Shown: positions 25,063 through 34,118 of the stretch, piece by piece
Layout of the letters: each line of letters begins with the position of its first letter
How positions within the stretch are numbered: the stretch's first letter is position 1
Position numbers and translations under genes: made by a program
Origin: Exiguobacterium aurantiacum
GTDB taxonomy: Bacteria; Bacillota; Bacilli; Exiguobacteriales; Exiguobacteriaceae
Reading direction: 5' to 3'
Assembly (NCBI RefSeq): GCF_001766415.1
Contig: NZ_MKXO01000002.1
Location: forward strand, 275,620-339,619
Length of the DNA: 64,000 nucleotides
The notes under the pieces: generated by a model
What the model was told of the DNA's origin: nothing
Databases searched by the model: none
What the model saw: the letters and a program-made list of their open reading frames with translations, nothing else

Positions 25063-25251
25063 ATGCCATACGTTACCGTAAAAATGCTCCCGGGCCGTAC
25101 TGTTGAACAGAAACGTGCCTTGATCGAGAAAGTGACGGACGCCGTCTCAGAGACGACGAACGCACCGAAAGAAAACATCACCGTCTTCATCGAAGAGATG
25201 GACGCGACGAACTACGGTCAAGCCGGTGTCATGCACGCCGACAAAAAATAA
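25063..25251 (+). CDS. 4-oxalocrotonate tautomerase-family protein
   Basis: 62-residue tautomerase subunit. The catalytic amino-terminal proline is present directly after Met (MPYVTVKMLPGRT), with R-x-E-Q-K-R-A-L and ENITVFIEEMDATNYGQAG as in YwhB/4-OT proteins, which assemble as hexamers and interconvert keto and enol acids. The physiological substrate is unknown. ATG follows AAAGGAGGAA. A strong terminator (25258-25295) directly follows. Confidence 0.9.
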   Translation: MPYVTVKMLPGRTVEQKRALIEKVTDAVSETTNAPKENITVFIEEMDATNYGQAGVMHADKK

Positions 25252-25257
25252 CGCCAG

Positions 25258-25295
25258 ACACCCGCGCATCCAGTTGGACGCGCGGGTGTTTTTTC
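25258..25295 (+). terminator. Terminator after tautomerase gene
   Basis: ACACCCGCGC / GCGCGGGTGT stem with 12-base loop followed by TTTTTTC. Confidence 0.9.
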
Positions 25296-26880
25296 AGTCT
25301 TCTGAGTTCACTTCGAACCGCTCGCTCGGGACGGTCGGCTTGATCAAGTGCCGGGTCGCCCGCCAAACGTGATAACCAAGCCGGTCGAGCCAAAGGAGCG
25401 CTTGAACTTTGCGAATCGTCTGCTCCATTTCAAGCTGGTTCGCCGCCGTCTCCTCTAACATCTCGGCCCGATGCGCTTTCCGGTACTCGGCGAGCTGCTT
25501 CGACGCCGTCTTCCATTGTTTCGAATCTTCCGGCGGCGTGTGATGGTTGAGGGCATCGACAAGCTCGAGCTCGTGCAAGACGAGCTGACGTGCGACTAAA
25601 AAGTCGGTGTCGCGGAGGGCGTCAACGGGATCGACTTCGCGCAGGACGAACAGCCAGCGCTCCAAATGGTCGATCGTATGGAGCAGTGACAAGTGTTGTC
25701 CGTAGTCGTTGCGGCCCTGTCCTTCTTCCAATTGAATCGTGCTCAAAAATACCCGGACGTCCCCGAGCGTCTTCTCGACGAGCTGCAACTCGTCTTCCCG
25801 CTTGCGCGCTTCCGTCAATAACAGTTTCGTCTCGTTTCCGAGATAGCGCTCGATCTCAATCAACGAACGTCTTGCCGCCTCGAGTGCGACCGTCGGGATC
25901 CGCGACATGTTCGGGTCGAGGAAACGGATCAGCTTTTCAGACCGACTCGGCACCCATTTGAGCAACCGCCGGCTGAACGCTTCGTGAAACGGCAGAAACG
26001 TCAACACGCCGAGCAAGTGAAACGACGTATGGAACAACGCGAGCCGCAATAGCTCATTCCAATTCAGCCAGTCGGCCACGCGATTGACGACACCAAACAA
26101 GAGCGGGAACGTCAGCCAGCCAATCAACAAAATCGAACTGTGAACGAGTACGTGTCCGAGCACGATGCGCCGCGCTGATTTCCATCCTCCGAGCGAGCCG
26201 AGCGCGACGACGAGACTCGTTCCGGCACTCTGCCCGAGTACGAGGAATGCAGCCTGCGCGAGCGTCACCGTGTCGGTCGCGAGCGCCGTCATTGTCAAGA
26301 CGAGACCGATGCTCGACGATTGCAAGACGACGGTCATGAACAGGCCCGTGCCGAGCAAGGCTAATTGATGAAGCGGTGTGTCGGTGTCCCAGCCCGAAAA
26401 CGAGAACGTGACGACTTCCCGCATCGCTTCTTGGAGTGTTCCGATGCCGACAAAAACAAGTCCGAGACTGACGAGTAACATCCCAATCCGCTTGACCCGT
26501 CGTCCGATCAAGCGGAGCGCCATCCCGACGCCGATGAGCGGCAGTAAGAGCTCCCGAATGTCGACGTTGTAGCCGAGGAGCGCTACGATCCATCCCGTCG
26601 TCGCACTACCAGCGTTCGCCCCGATGACGAGCGTGAGCGCCTGCGTGAACGTCAACAGCCCTGCGCTGACGAAACTGATCGTCATGAGCGTCGTCACAGT
26701 CGAGGACTGGAACAACGCCGTCATCGTCGCACCGAGAAACGCCCCTGCCACCGGTCCTTCCGCCATGCGGTTCAACCGCTCTCGCAGTCTTTCCCCGGCC
26801 AAGCTTTTCAACGTATCGGTCAACAGCATCATCCCTAACAAAAAGATGCCGATTCCGCCGATGAGCGTCCCGATCCCCAT
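25294..26880 (-). CDS. Na+/phosphate cotransporter-family protein (NptA type)
   Basis: 528-residue membrane protein with duplicated Na/Pi cotransporter domains and a PhoU-like C-terminal helical domain (about 350-520). Seen: the first QSSTVTTLMTISFVSAG and second QSSSIGLVLTMTALA repeats, which form the transport site, and GANAGSATTGW. Family members export or import phosphate with Na+. Direction and inducibility are not visible here. It is 24 bases downstream of the HD-domain gene ywfO and probably shares its transcript. Confidence 0.88.
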   Translation of the reverse strand: MGIGTLIGGIGIFLLGMMLLTDTLKSLAGERLRERLNRMAEGPVAGAFLGATMTALFQSSTVTTLMTISFVSAGLLTFTQALTLVIGANAGSATTGWIVALLGYNVDIRELLLPLIGVGMALRLIGRRVKRIGMLLVSLGLVFVGIGTLQEAMREVVTFSFSGWDTDTPLHQLALLGTGLFMTVVLQSSSIGLVLTMTALATDTVTLAQAAFLVLGQSAGTSLVVALGSLGGWKSARRIVLGHVLVHSSILLIGWLTFPLLFGVVNRVADWLNWNELLRLALFHTSFHLLGVLTFLPFHEAFSRRLLKWVPSRSEKLIRFLDPNMSRIPTVALEAARRSLIEIERYLGNETKLLLTEARKREDELQLVEKTLGDVRVFLSTIQLEEGQGRNDYGQHLSLLHTIDHLERWLFVLREVDPVDALRDTDFLVARQLVLHELELVDALNHHTPPEDSKQWKTASKQLAEYRKAHRAEMLEETAANQLEMEQTIRKVQALLWLDRLGYHVWRATRHLIKPTVPSERFEVNSED

Positions 26881-26904
26881 GGTGTCACATCCTTTTCAAG
26901 CGAT

Positions 26905-28200
26905 TCAATCGCCGCGTAACGTTGACAACATCCATGATTTTTCTGAAGCGTGGTCTTTCAAGTTCAACAGCACGTCCTCAGGGTAATAAATTTTCTCGTC
27001 CGACTGTCGCGAATTCAAAATCGATTGGACGAGCATCGACACCTCTGAAATCTCGCGACGGTCGCCGTCGTTCATCTGCAGGTAAATCCCTTCGTACGTG
27101 CCGTGCCCTTTATATAGATCATATGGCAGCTGGCTGAGCTGGTCCTCGAGCAAATAATAGCGCGTCGGCAACCCGATCGCTTCCATCGTCGACCGTAACC
27201 GGTCCATATAGCGGACACGGTTCGCTTCTGGGAAGTTTTTATACTTTAACAGGCGACGATTGACGAAACGGCTCGCCAGATCAGCCAAAATCGGGTCTGC
27301 CTCGTCCATCCATTCTTGGAAATAGAAGTAGACGATCGTCTCGTCAAGCTTCAAATAGTGTTCGAGCGTCATCTCGTCATGGTTGAAGATCGGCAAGAAA
27401 TGCTTCGGTGTCATCTCAAACACATAACCCGATTCATGCAGTTCTTGGGCCCGCTCGAGCACGGCTTTTAATAACAAGTCACTCGAACGCGTCGCCGGAT
27501 GCAGATAGACTTGCCAATACATTTGATAGCGCCGCATGATATAGTCTTCGATCGTATGCATCCCCGACTGTTTGACGACGATTTGATCTTCGTCCGGCCG
27601 CAACACGCGCAGCATCCGCTCGAGGTCGAACTTCCCGTAACTGACGCCGGCGAAATGGGCGTCGCGAAGTAAATAGTCCATCCGGTCGACGTCGAGCTGT
27701 GAGCTGAGCATGTTGACGATCAGCCGGTTCGGGTGCGTCTTGTTGATGATGGCCGCGACTTCTTCCGGGAACCCGACGCCCATCTCGGAGAGGACTTTAT
27801 TCACTTCCGTGTTCCCTAAGATGATCCGTTCCGTCCAGATTTCATGGCGGACCGAGAAGACGTGCTCGAACGCGTGCGAGAACGGGCCGTGCCCGACGTC
27901 GTGCAACAGTGCCGCCGCGAGCAACAGCTCCCGGTCGCGGTCGTCCCATTCCGGATAGTCGCGGAACTGGTCGATCAACTGCCGGGCAATCTCATAGACG
28001 CCGAGCGAATGGTGGAATCGGGTGTGTTCAGCCCCGTGGAACGTCAAAAACGACGTCCCGAGCTGCTTGATCCGACGTAACCGTTGAAACTCTTTCGTGT
28101 TGATCAACTCCCAAATGAGATGATCGTAGACGTATATATAGCGATGGACCGGGTCTTTAAACACTTTTGACCCAGATAGCTGACCTCGTGATGTGTACAT
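26905..28200 (-). CDS. ywfO: HD-domain phosphohydrolase (YwfO family)
   Basis: 431-residue HD-superfamily hydrolase related to dNTP triphosphohydrolases. Seen: EHTRFHHSLGVYEIARQL with the first metal ligand, and the HD motif in AAALLHDVGHGPFSHAFEHVF. Later motifs include QLDVDRMDYLLRDAHFAGVSYG. The C-terminal half is helical with no recognised domain. B. subtilis YwfO belongs to this family. It is divergent from lipL, the same neighbour as in Bacillus (ywfO-ywfL), with about 107 bases between starts. Confidence 0.9.
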   Translation of the reverse strand: MYTSRGQLSGSKVFKDPVHRYIYVYDHLIWELINTKEFQRLRRIKQLGTSFLTFHGAEHTRFHHSLGVYEIARQLIDQFRDYPEWDDRDRELLLAAALLHDVGHGPFSHAFEHVFSVRHEIWTERIILGNTEVNKVLSEMGVGFPEEVAAIINKTHPNRLIVNMLSSQLDVDRMDYLLRDAHFAGVSYGKFDLERMLRVLRPDEDQIVVKQSGMHTIEDYIMRRYQMYWQVYLHPATRSSDLLLKAVLERAQELHESGYVFEMTPKHFLPIFNHDEMTLEHYLKLDETIVYFYFQEWMDEADPILADLASRFVNRRLLKYKNFPEANRVRYMDRLRSTMEAIGLPTRYYLLEDQLSQLPYDLYKGHGTYEGIYLQMNDGDRREISEVSMLVQSILNSRQSDEKIYYPEDVLLNLKDHASEKSWMLSTLRGD

Positions 28201-28243
28201 GTTGGTGCCCCCTGCGTTTTATGTATTGTACTGATTCGACTTC

Positions 28244-28271
28244 TTCCGAGTCGTTCCCTCCATGCTATAAT
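28244..28271 (+). promoter_or_regulatory. lipL promoter
   Basis: TTCCGA, 16 bases, TATAAT, about 37 bases before the lipL start codon. Confidence 0.55.
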
Positions 28272-28307
28272 GAGGAAGACATTATTTTTTGAAAAGGAAT
28301 TATGCAT

Positions 28308-29150
28308 ATGATCCATCCACTTTTACGGCAACCGACCTACCGCCTGATCGACCAATCATCGCTCGGTGCGGCGTTTCAAGCCGAGCAATCATTCGCGACG
28401 GACGATACGCTGTGCGCGTCGACGAAACACCAAGGCGCCGTCTTTCGGGCCTGGATCCATCTGAACACAGTCGTGCTCGGGATTCAAGACGCGCGGCTGC
28501 CTCATCTGCGCGACGGGATTCGACTGCTGCATGAACATGGCTATCGTCCCGTCATCCGTAACTCGGGAGGACTTGCGGTCGTCCTCGACGAAGATGTATT
28601 GAACTTATCTCTTATTCTACCCGAGAATGACGGCATTCAAATCGATAGCGGCTATGAGGCGATGACGTCGCTCATTCAACATATGTTCAAAGACGTGACG
28701 GACAAAATCGTGCCTGGAGAAATCGTCGGTTCGTACTGCCCGGGTAGCTTCGATCTATCGATTGACGGTAAAAAGTTCGCCGGCATCTCGCAGCGACGTG
28801 TCCGTGGCGGTGTCGCCGTCCAAATTTATTTGAGCGTCCGCAAGAGCGGAAGCGCTCGTGCCGCCCTCATCCGTGACTTTTACGACCGTGCCATCCAAGG
28901 CGAAGCGACACGATTCACGTACCCGGCCATCGTCCCGGAGACGATGGCGTCGCTCGAAGACTTGCTTCACATCCCGCTCACCGTCAACGATGTGCTCCGC
29001 CGCGCCTATGACGTGCTCGGGGAGACGAGCCGACTCGTCCCGGCAACGCTCGACGCGGACGAACAAGCGACGCTCGTCGTTCAGCTCGATCGCATGTGGC
29101 AGCGAAACGAACCGATCCGCGACATTGAACACCAACTACTAGAGGAGTGA
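28308..29150 (+). CDS. lipL: Octanoyl-[GcvH]:protein N-octanoyltransferase
   Basis: Amidotransferase that moves the octanoyl group from the glycine cleavage protein GcvH to E2 subunits during lipoate synthesis. The 280-residue protein has the BPL/LplA fold with VIRNSGGLAVVLDEDVLNLSLIL and the acyl-accepting cysteine in GEIVGSYCPGSFDLSI, plus KFAGISQRRVRGGVAVQ. Two ATGs are six bases apart; 28308 sits nine bases after AAAAGGA and is preferred. It is followed after 7 bases by the degV-family gene. LipA and LipM are encoded about 3-5 kb away, completing the pathway. Confidence 0.92.
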   Translation: MIHPLLRQPTYRLIDQSSLGAAFQAEQSFATDDTLCASTKHQGAVFRAWIHLNTVVLGIQDARLPHLRDGIRLLHEHGYRPVIRNSGGLAVVLDEDVLNLSLILPENDGIQIDSGYEAMTSLIQHMFKDVTDKIVPGEIVGSYCPGSFDLSIDGKKFAGISQRRVRGGVAVQIYLSVRKSGSARAALIRDFYDRAIQGEATRFTYPAIVPETMASLEDLLHIPLTVNDVLRRAYDVLGETSRLVPATLDADEQATLVVQLDRMWQRNEPIRDIEHQLLEE

Positions 29151-29157
29151 TCCAACC

Positions 29158-30003
29158 ATGTTCAAAATCATAACCGATACCGGTGCTGATTTGACGCAAG
29201 ACCAGATCGTCGAATACGGCCTCGAGATGTTACCGCTCGGGGTCATCATCGACAACGAAGAGTTTTTAGACGGAGAGACGATTCAGCCGAAAGAAGTATA
29301 TGACGCGATGCGTGTCGGCAAGACGCCGAAGACGTTCCAAATCGAGGCGGCCCGGATTGAGCGCTGTTTCCGTCAACATCTCGAGTCTGAGATCCCGTTC
29401 CTTTACCTCGCCTTCTCGGGCGAACTGTCCGGTACATATCAGACGGCCGTCATGGTCGGGAACTTGCTTAAAGAAGAATACCCGAACAGCACGTTCCATA
29501 TTCTCGACACGCGGACCGCGTCGGTCGGACAAGGATTGTTCGTCCGAACGGTCGCCGAATACGGCCAAGACCACTCGTACGAGGAGACGATCGCCTACGC
29601 CGAGTCGCTCGTCGGGAAGATCCGCCACTTGTTCACCGTCGAATCGCTCGAGTACTTGATGCGCGGTGGCCGAGTTTCGAGAGCGAGCGCGTTCATCGGG
29701 GACTTGTTGACGATTTTACCGCTGCTCACTGTCCGAGATGGTAAGCTCGTCCCGATCGAAAAGATTCGCGGTCATAAAAAAATGATGCGGCGCATCGTCG
29801 AGTGGATGACCGAGTCAAAACCGCTCATCGAAGGACATCATATCTTTATCGGCCACGGGGATGACCCGGCCAAAGCTGATCAGTTGGAAGCATTGCTACT
29901 TGAACAGATGAATCCGGCCAGCGTGACGAAGACGATCGTCGGTTCGGCAATTGGCGCGCACACAGGTCCTGGACTCCTTGTCGTCAGTTACTTCGAGGCG
30001 TAA
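29158..30003 (+). CDS. DegV-family fatty-acid-binding protein
   Basis: 281-residue DegV-domain protein. FakB proteins of this family hold a fatty acid for the kinase FakA. Seen: FKIITDTGADLTQDQI, the first-lobe PKTFQIEA, LYLAFSGELSGTYQTAVM, and second-lobe LEYLMRGGRVSRASAFIGDLL with KIRGHKKMMRRIVEW, all typical. The bound lipid and partner are not shown by sequence. It is probably cotranscribed with lipL; a bidirectional terminator follows. Confidence 0.9.
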   Translation: MFKIITDTGADLTQDQIVEYGLEMLPLGVIIDNEEFLDGETIQPKEVYDAMRVGKTPKTFQIEAARIERCFRQHLESEIPFLYLAFSGELSGTYQTAVMVGNLLKEEYPNSTFHILDTRTASVGQGLFVRTVAEYGQDHSYEETIAYAESLVGKIRHLFTVESLEYLMRGGRVSRASAFIGDLLTILPLLTVRDGKLVPIEKIRGHKKMMRRIVEWMTESKPLIEGHHIFIGHGDDPAKADQLEALLLEQMNPASVTKTIVGSAIGAHTGPGLLVVSYFEA

Positions 30004-30014
30004 ACTAAAACTAA

Positions 30015-30048
30015 AAACAGCGAGCACCCTCAAGGGCGCTCGCTGTTT
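30015..30048. terminator. Bidirectional terminator, degV-family gene and nagZ
   Basis: AAACAGCGAGC-A-CCCT / AGGG-C-GCTCGCTGTTT stem with a short loop and T tracts both ways. Confidence 0.88.
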
Positions 30049-31998
30049 TCATTTATTCCAGTTTTTGAAGCCGTCACCGAATTCGAAGTGGAGTTCGTCA
30101 CCGAACATACCGTTCTCAAACGTCGGGACGTCGACCGGGAGCTTGCCTCCTGGTTTGACTTCACCGAAGATGGCGCGGATGCCAGCCGGAAGGTTTGGTC
30201 CAGCCGACTTGGCGTTACCTGCTTCAGAGTCCGGTCCGTTCGGGTCACCTTTAAAGCCATAGATGAGCAGCTGGGCCGGCGCATCCGGTTGGACGGCCAC
30301 ATCGTACGGGTTACGAAGGCTGAGCAACACCGATTTCTTGCCCGTCTCGTTGGCATAGCGGAACACTTCTGCCGGAACATAATTGTCCGCTGACGTCGCT
30401 TTCAGCTTGGCGCTGTTGTTGACGTTCGAGCCGACGATGATGTAGTCGGCCGCCTCGACTTTTTGTTTTAAATCTGGGTTTTGGTCAAGGTGCGGTGTCG
30501 ACGCCGTATAGTTCGCCGTGATGACGTTCACTTGCTTCATGTTGCCCGCGTTCTTTTTAAGCGATTTGATCGTCTTGACCATGCTGTCGGTCTGATCTTT
30601 TGCTGGCGAGATGACGAGCACCGTCTCCCCTTTTTTCGGTTTGAACGGAAGTGTCTTGTCGTCGTTCTTCACGAGTGTGACGGCCGCTTCGGCAATCTCA
30701 CGTTCTGTCGCTTTATGCTCGGCACTACCGACGACCGCATTTGCTTCCGCGAGTTTCGCCTCGAGCGTCGTCGTATCCATTGACTCGCTCCAGATGCCGC
30801 GTTCCGCTTTCAGCTTCAAGATCCGTTCGACCGCTTCATCGATCTTCGCTTCTGGCAAACGGCCGCTCTCGACAGCCGCCATGACGTCTTCAAAGATCGT
30901 CTCAAGTTTCACGACGTCCGCGTTCGACCGTAAAATCGTCGGCATGAGGGCGATATCGACACCCGCCTCAAACGTCTTGATGACCGCCTCGGCTTCTGTG
31001 AAGTTGTCCGTGATCGCCTTCATGTTGAGGGCATCCGTGATGACGATGCCGTCATAGCCCATCTCGTCACGCAAGACGCCGGTGATGACGTCGTCAGAGA
31101 GCGTCGCCGGGAGCGGGAACGTGCCGCGCGGCGAGTTGACGACCTCGTCCTCGATTTGTGGCATCCCGATATGGGCCGTCATGATCATATCGATACCTTC
31201 CGTGATAGCCCGCTTGAACGGCAACAGCTCGAGCCCGCGCAAGTCTTCGAGTGACTTATCGACGATCGGCAAGCCGTAGTGCGAGTCGACGGCCGTGTCG
31301 CCGTGTCCCGGGAAATGTTTCGCCGTCGCGGCAACGCCTTGGTCTTGAATCCCTTGCGTCATCGCCGAGCCGAGTTCACCGACGAGTTCCGGATCACTCG
31401 AGAACGAGCGGACCCCGATGACCGGGTTGGCCGGGTTGTTGTTGACGTCTAAGACCGGACCGAAGTTGACGTTCACCCCGAGCGCATTCAACTCTGACCC
31501 GATGATGTTCCCCGCATCATACGCGTATTGGCTGCTCCGCGTCGCCCCAAGCGCCATGTTCCCCGGCAAGTTCGTGCCGGTTCCGAGCCGAGTCACGATC
31601 CCGCCTTCTTGGTCGATCGTGATGAAGAGCGGAATGTCGTTGCTGTCGTCTTGCTTGACGACTTCTTGCAGGTCGTGGACGAGTTTCGTCGTCTGTTCGG
31701 TCTCGGTCACGTTTTCCGCGAACAAGATGACGCCTCCAAGGTCGAACCGGTCGATGACCCGTGCCACATCTGGCGCGAGTGCCGTATGGTTCGTCCCGTT
31801 CCAAAGTCGGAAGTCTGGCATGATCATCTGTCCGAGTTTCTGTTCAAGCGTCATCGCCTCGAGTTGCGCGTTCACCCGTGCTTCAATCGATTGTGCCGGC
31901 GTCTCCTCTGCCACGACCGCGTTTGCCATCGGGACGGACGAGACGAGTAACGCTGTCGTCAATCCGAGTGTTGCTGTCCAGTTCAGTACTTTGTTCAT
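30049..31998 (-). CDS. nagZ: Secreted beta-N-acetylglucosaminidase, glycoside hydrolase family 3
   Basis: 649-residue exported enzyme that releases GlcNAc from muropeptides or MurNAc-containing disaccharides. Seen: signal peptide with LTTALLVSSVPMANA, a GH3 TIM barrel containing TIDQEGGIVTRLGTG, the catalytic His-Asp dyad loop AKHFPGHGDTAVDSH, and the nucleophile Asp in GIVITDALNMKAI. A C-terminal alpha/beta domain from about residue 410 follows. The dyad loop is specific to NagZ-type enzymes. The frame extends 48 bases upstream, but ATG at 31998 has AAAGGAGTG. It fits with the murR/murQ/murP/mupG locus as the extracellular step. Its promoter has a cre-like site just upstream. Confidence 0.93.
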   Translation of the reverse strand: MNKVLNWTATLGLTTALLVSSVPMANAVVAEETPAQSIEARVNAQLEAMTLEQKLGQMIMPDFRLWNGTNHTALAPDVARVIDRFDLGGVILFAENVTETEQTTKLVHDLQEVVKQDDSNDIPLFITIDQEGGIVTRLGTGTNLPGNMALGATRSSQYAYDAGNIIGSELNALGVNVNFGPVLDVNNNPANPVIGVRSFSSDPELVGELGSAMTQGIQDQGVAATAKHFPGHGDTAVDSHYGLPIVDKSLEDLRGLELLPFKRAITEGIDMIMTAHIGMPQIEDEVVNSPRGTFPLPATLSDDVITGVLRDEMGYDGIVITDALNMKAITDNFTEAEAVIKTFEAGVDIALMPTILRSNADVVKLETIFEDVMAAVESGRLPEAKIDEAVERILKLKAERGIWSESMDTTTLEAKLAEANAVVGSAEHKATEREIAEAAVTLVKNDDKTLPFKPKKGETVLVISPAKDQTDSMVKTIKSLKKNAGNMKQVNVITANYTASTPHLDQNPDLKQKVEAADYIIVGSNVNNSAKLKATSADNYVPAEVFRYANETGKKSVLLSLRNPYDVAVQPDAPAQLLIYGFKGDPNGPDSEAGNAKSAGPNLPAGIRAIFGEVKPGGKLPVDVPTFENGMFGDELHFEFGDGFKNWNK

Positions 31999-32007
31999 GT
32001 TTTCACT

Positions 32008-32020
32008 CCTTTTTGAAAGT
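32008..32020 (-). repeat. ACTTTCAAAAAGG box upstream of nagZ
   Basis: Minus-strand copy of the 13-base sequence also seen before the genes starting at 13955 and 45426; it contains the AAAAAGG part of the ribosome site. Confidence 0.5.
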
Positions 32021-32135
32021 TCCCCCGACCACAAACGAAAAGGCATGGAGGAATAAGCGTTGCCTCACCAACGCTCGTTCACCCCATGCCTGATCGAATC
32101 AGTTACATATGGTCATTATTCAGGTGGTCAACGTC

Positions 32136-32164
32136 AGTATAGCAATTCAAAAAATGGGAAACAA
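32136..32164 (-). promoter_or_regulatory. nagZ promoter
   Basis: Minus strand: TTGTTT, 17 bases, TATACT. The leader to the nagZ start is about 130 bases. Confidence 0.7.
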
Positions 32165-32172
32165 TGACTTTG

Positions 32173-32187
32173 ATGAAAGCGTAACCA
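32173..32187 (+). promoter_or_regulatory. Candidate CcpA cre site between nagZ and lipA
   Basis: ATGAAAGCGTAACCA fits the consensus WTGNAANCGNWNNCW. It ends about 9 bases upstream of the nagZ -35 hexamer, so carbon catabolite control of nagZ is plausible. Confidence 0.5.
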
Positions 32188-32323
32188 TTTTGAAACATTT
32201 GACCTGTCTTGGAACACGTTCCACCTGTATTGGCAAAGCCAATAATTTGAGTGGTTCGATTTTCATTTGTTTTTTGGTAAACTCATTTCGTTAGGGGTTG
32301 ACATGATAAAGGGGGAATCCGAA

Positions 32324-33220
32324 GTGGCAAGAGGGGAACTGAAACGAAAACCAGAATGGCTGAAAATCAAATTGAATACGAACGAGACGTATACCGGCCT
32401 TAAAAAGATGATGCGGGAGAAGAATTTGAACACGGTGTGCGAGGAGGCGAAATGCCCGAACATCCATGAGTGTTGGGCCGTCCGCCGCACGGCGACGTTC
32501 ATGATTCTCGGGAGCATCTGTACACGGGCGTGCCGCTTCTGCGCGGTCACGACCGGGAAACCGAACGAACTCGACTGGGAAGAGCCGAAACGCGTCGCCG
32601 AATCGGTTCGGCTCATGAACTTGAAACACGTCGTCATCACCGCCGTCGCCCGCGACGACTTGAACGATTACGGGGCGACCGTGTTCGCCGAGACGGTCCG
32701 CTCCATACGCGCGATGAACCCGGAAACGTCGATCGAAGTATTACCGTCCGACATGATGGGCAACTTCTCGGCACTCCAGACGTTGATTGACGCGGGGCCG
32801 GACATCATGAACCATAACTTGGAGACGGTGCGCCGCTTGACGCCACGAGTCCGGGCCAAAGCGACGTACGACCGCACCCTTGAATTCCTAAAACGTTCCA
32901 AAGAATTGAATCCGGACATCCCGACGAAGTCGTCGATCATGCTCGGTCTTGGCGAGACAAGAGAAGAATTGATTCAAGCGATGGACGACCTCCGGGCCCA
33001 TGACGTCGATATTTTGACGCTCGGTCAATATTTACAGCCGACAAAGAAACACCTCGACGTCGAGCGCTACTACCACCCGGACGAGTTTGCCGAGTTGAAA
33101 GAAATCGCCTTGTCAAAAGGCTTCTCACATTGCGAGGCCGGTCCGCTCGTCCGCTCGTCATATCACGCCGACGAACAAGTCCATAAGGCACGTCGCCATA
33201 CGATGTTGCCAATCGATTGA
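32324..33220 (+). CDS. lipA: Lipoyl synthase
   Basis: Radical SAM enzyme that inserts two sulfur atoms into the octanoyl group on GcvH or E2. The 298-residue protein has the auxiliary cluster motif [12 protein letters not shown], the radical SAM motif CTRACRFC, and the C-terminal [13 protein letters not shown] with the R-S-S-Y serine that ligates the auxiliary cluster. Upstream in-frame ATGs exist, but GTG at 32324 lies eight bases after AAAGGGGG and gives the same length as Bacillus LipA. Eighteen bases separate it from lipM. Confidence 0.96.
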   Translation: MARGELKRKPEWLKIKLNTNETYTGLKKMMREKNLNTVCEEAKCPNIHECWAVRRTATFMILGSICTRACRFCAVTTGKPNELDWEEPKRVAESVRLMNLKHVVITAVARDDLNDYGATVFAETVRSIRAMNPETSIEVLPSDMMGNFSALQTLIDAGPDIMNHNLETVRRLTPRVRAKATYDRTLEFLKRSKELNPDIPTKSSIMLGLGETREELIQAMDDLRAHDVDILTLGQYLQPTKKHLDVERYYHPDEFAELKEIALSKGFSHCEAGPLVRSSYHADEQVHKARRHTMLPID

Positions 33221-33237
33221 GAGAAAGAAGAGACACG

Positions 33238-34068
33238 ATGACTGATACAACATGGCACATTTTAACGACACAATCACTCGCCCCGGCTGAAAACATGGCG
33301 ATCGATGAAGCGGTCTCAGGCTGGGTCGCACGCGGCGAGCTGAAGCCGACGCTCCGCTTCTATTCATGGGCCCCGCACGCAATCAGCGTCGGGCGTTTCC
33401 AACGGGCGACGCGTGACCTTGACCGTGAGGCGCTCGCAGCGAACGGCATCCCGGTCGTCCGCCGCTTGACCGGGGGCCGGGCCGTCTTACACGCCGACGA
33501 ATTGACGTACAGCGTCATCTTGCCCGAAACGACGCCGACACTCCCGACGAACGTCATCGAGAGCTATCGCCTGTTGACCGAAGGCGTCCGGCGCGGCTAC
33601 CGAGCGCTCGGTGTCCCGGCCGAATTCTCGGTACCGTTGACCGAAGAAGACCGCGAAGTATTGCGGAAACCGAAGTCGGCCGTCTGTTTCGACGCCGCTT
33701 CTTACTACGAACTCGCCGTCGACGGCCGTAAAGTGGCGGGTAGCGCTCAAGTCCGGCACCAAGGAGCGGTCTTGCAGCACGGGTCGATCCCACTATCGAT
33801 CGACGATGATGTCCTGTTCGACTGCTTCAATATGGAAGCAGACGAGAAAGTATACGCGAAAGCACGGTTCAGCAGCAAAGCGGTCGCTTTGAACGAGACG
33901 CTCGGCCGCTTCGTGACGTTCGACGAAGTCGCCATGGCGTTCGAGGACGGGTTCCGCGACGCGTTTCAACTGACGTTCGAGCCGCTCGTGTTCACGGCGA
34001 CGCAACGAGATGAGATCGCTCGCTTAGTTGAAAAGTATGAGAGTGACGACTGGGTCTGGAAACGCTAA
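33238..34068 (+). CDS. lipM: Octanoyltransferase LipM
   Basis: Transfers octanoate from acyl carrier protein to GcvH, the first step of lipoate synthesis in Bacillus-type bacteria. The 276-residue protein shows the BPL/LplA fold with PVVRRLTGGRAVLHADELTYSVI, the active-site cysteine in KSAVCFDAASYYELAVDGRKVAGSAQ, and GSIPLSID. ATG at 33238 follows GAAAGAAGAG; an earlier in-frame ATG lies inside lipA's end. Cotranscribed with lipA. With lipL at 28308 the full LipM-LipL-LipA relay is present. Confidence 0.93.
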   Translation: MTDTTWHILTTQSLAPAENMAIDEAVSGWVARGELKPTLRFYSWAPHAISVGRFQRATRDLDREALAANGIPVVRRLTGGRAVLHADELTYSVILPETTPTLPTNVIESYRLLTEGVRRGYRALGVPAEFSVPLTEEDREVLRKPKSAVCFDAASYYELAVDGRKVAGSAQVRHQGAVLQHGSIPLSIDDDVLFDCFNMEADEKVYAKARFSSKAVALNETLGRFVTFDEVAMAFEDGFRDAFQLTFEPLVFTATQRDEIARLVEKYESDDWVWKR

Positions 34069-34080
34069 AATATGTGAACT

Positions 34081-34118
34081 AAAAATGTCCCGCTGAAGCG
34101 CTTCAGCGGGACATTTTT
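34081..34118. terminator. Bidirectional terminator, lipM and desaturase gene
   Basis: 38-base perfect palindrome starting AAAAATGTCCCGC, with T tracts in both directions between convergent genes. Confidence 0.92.
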
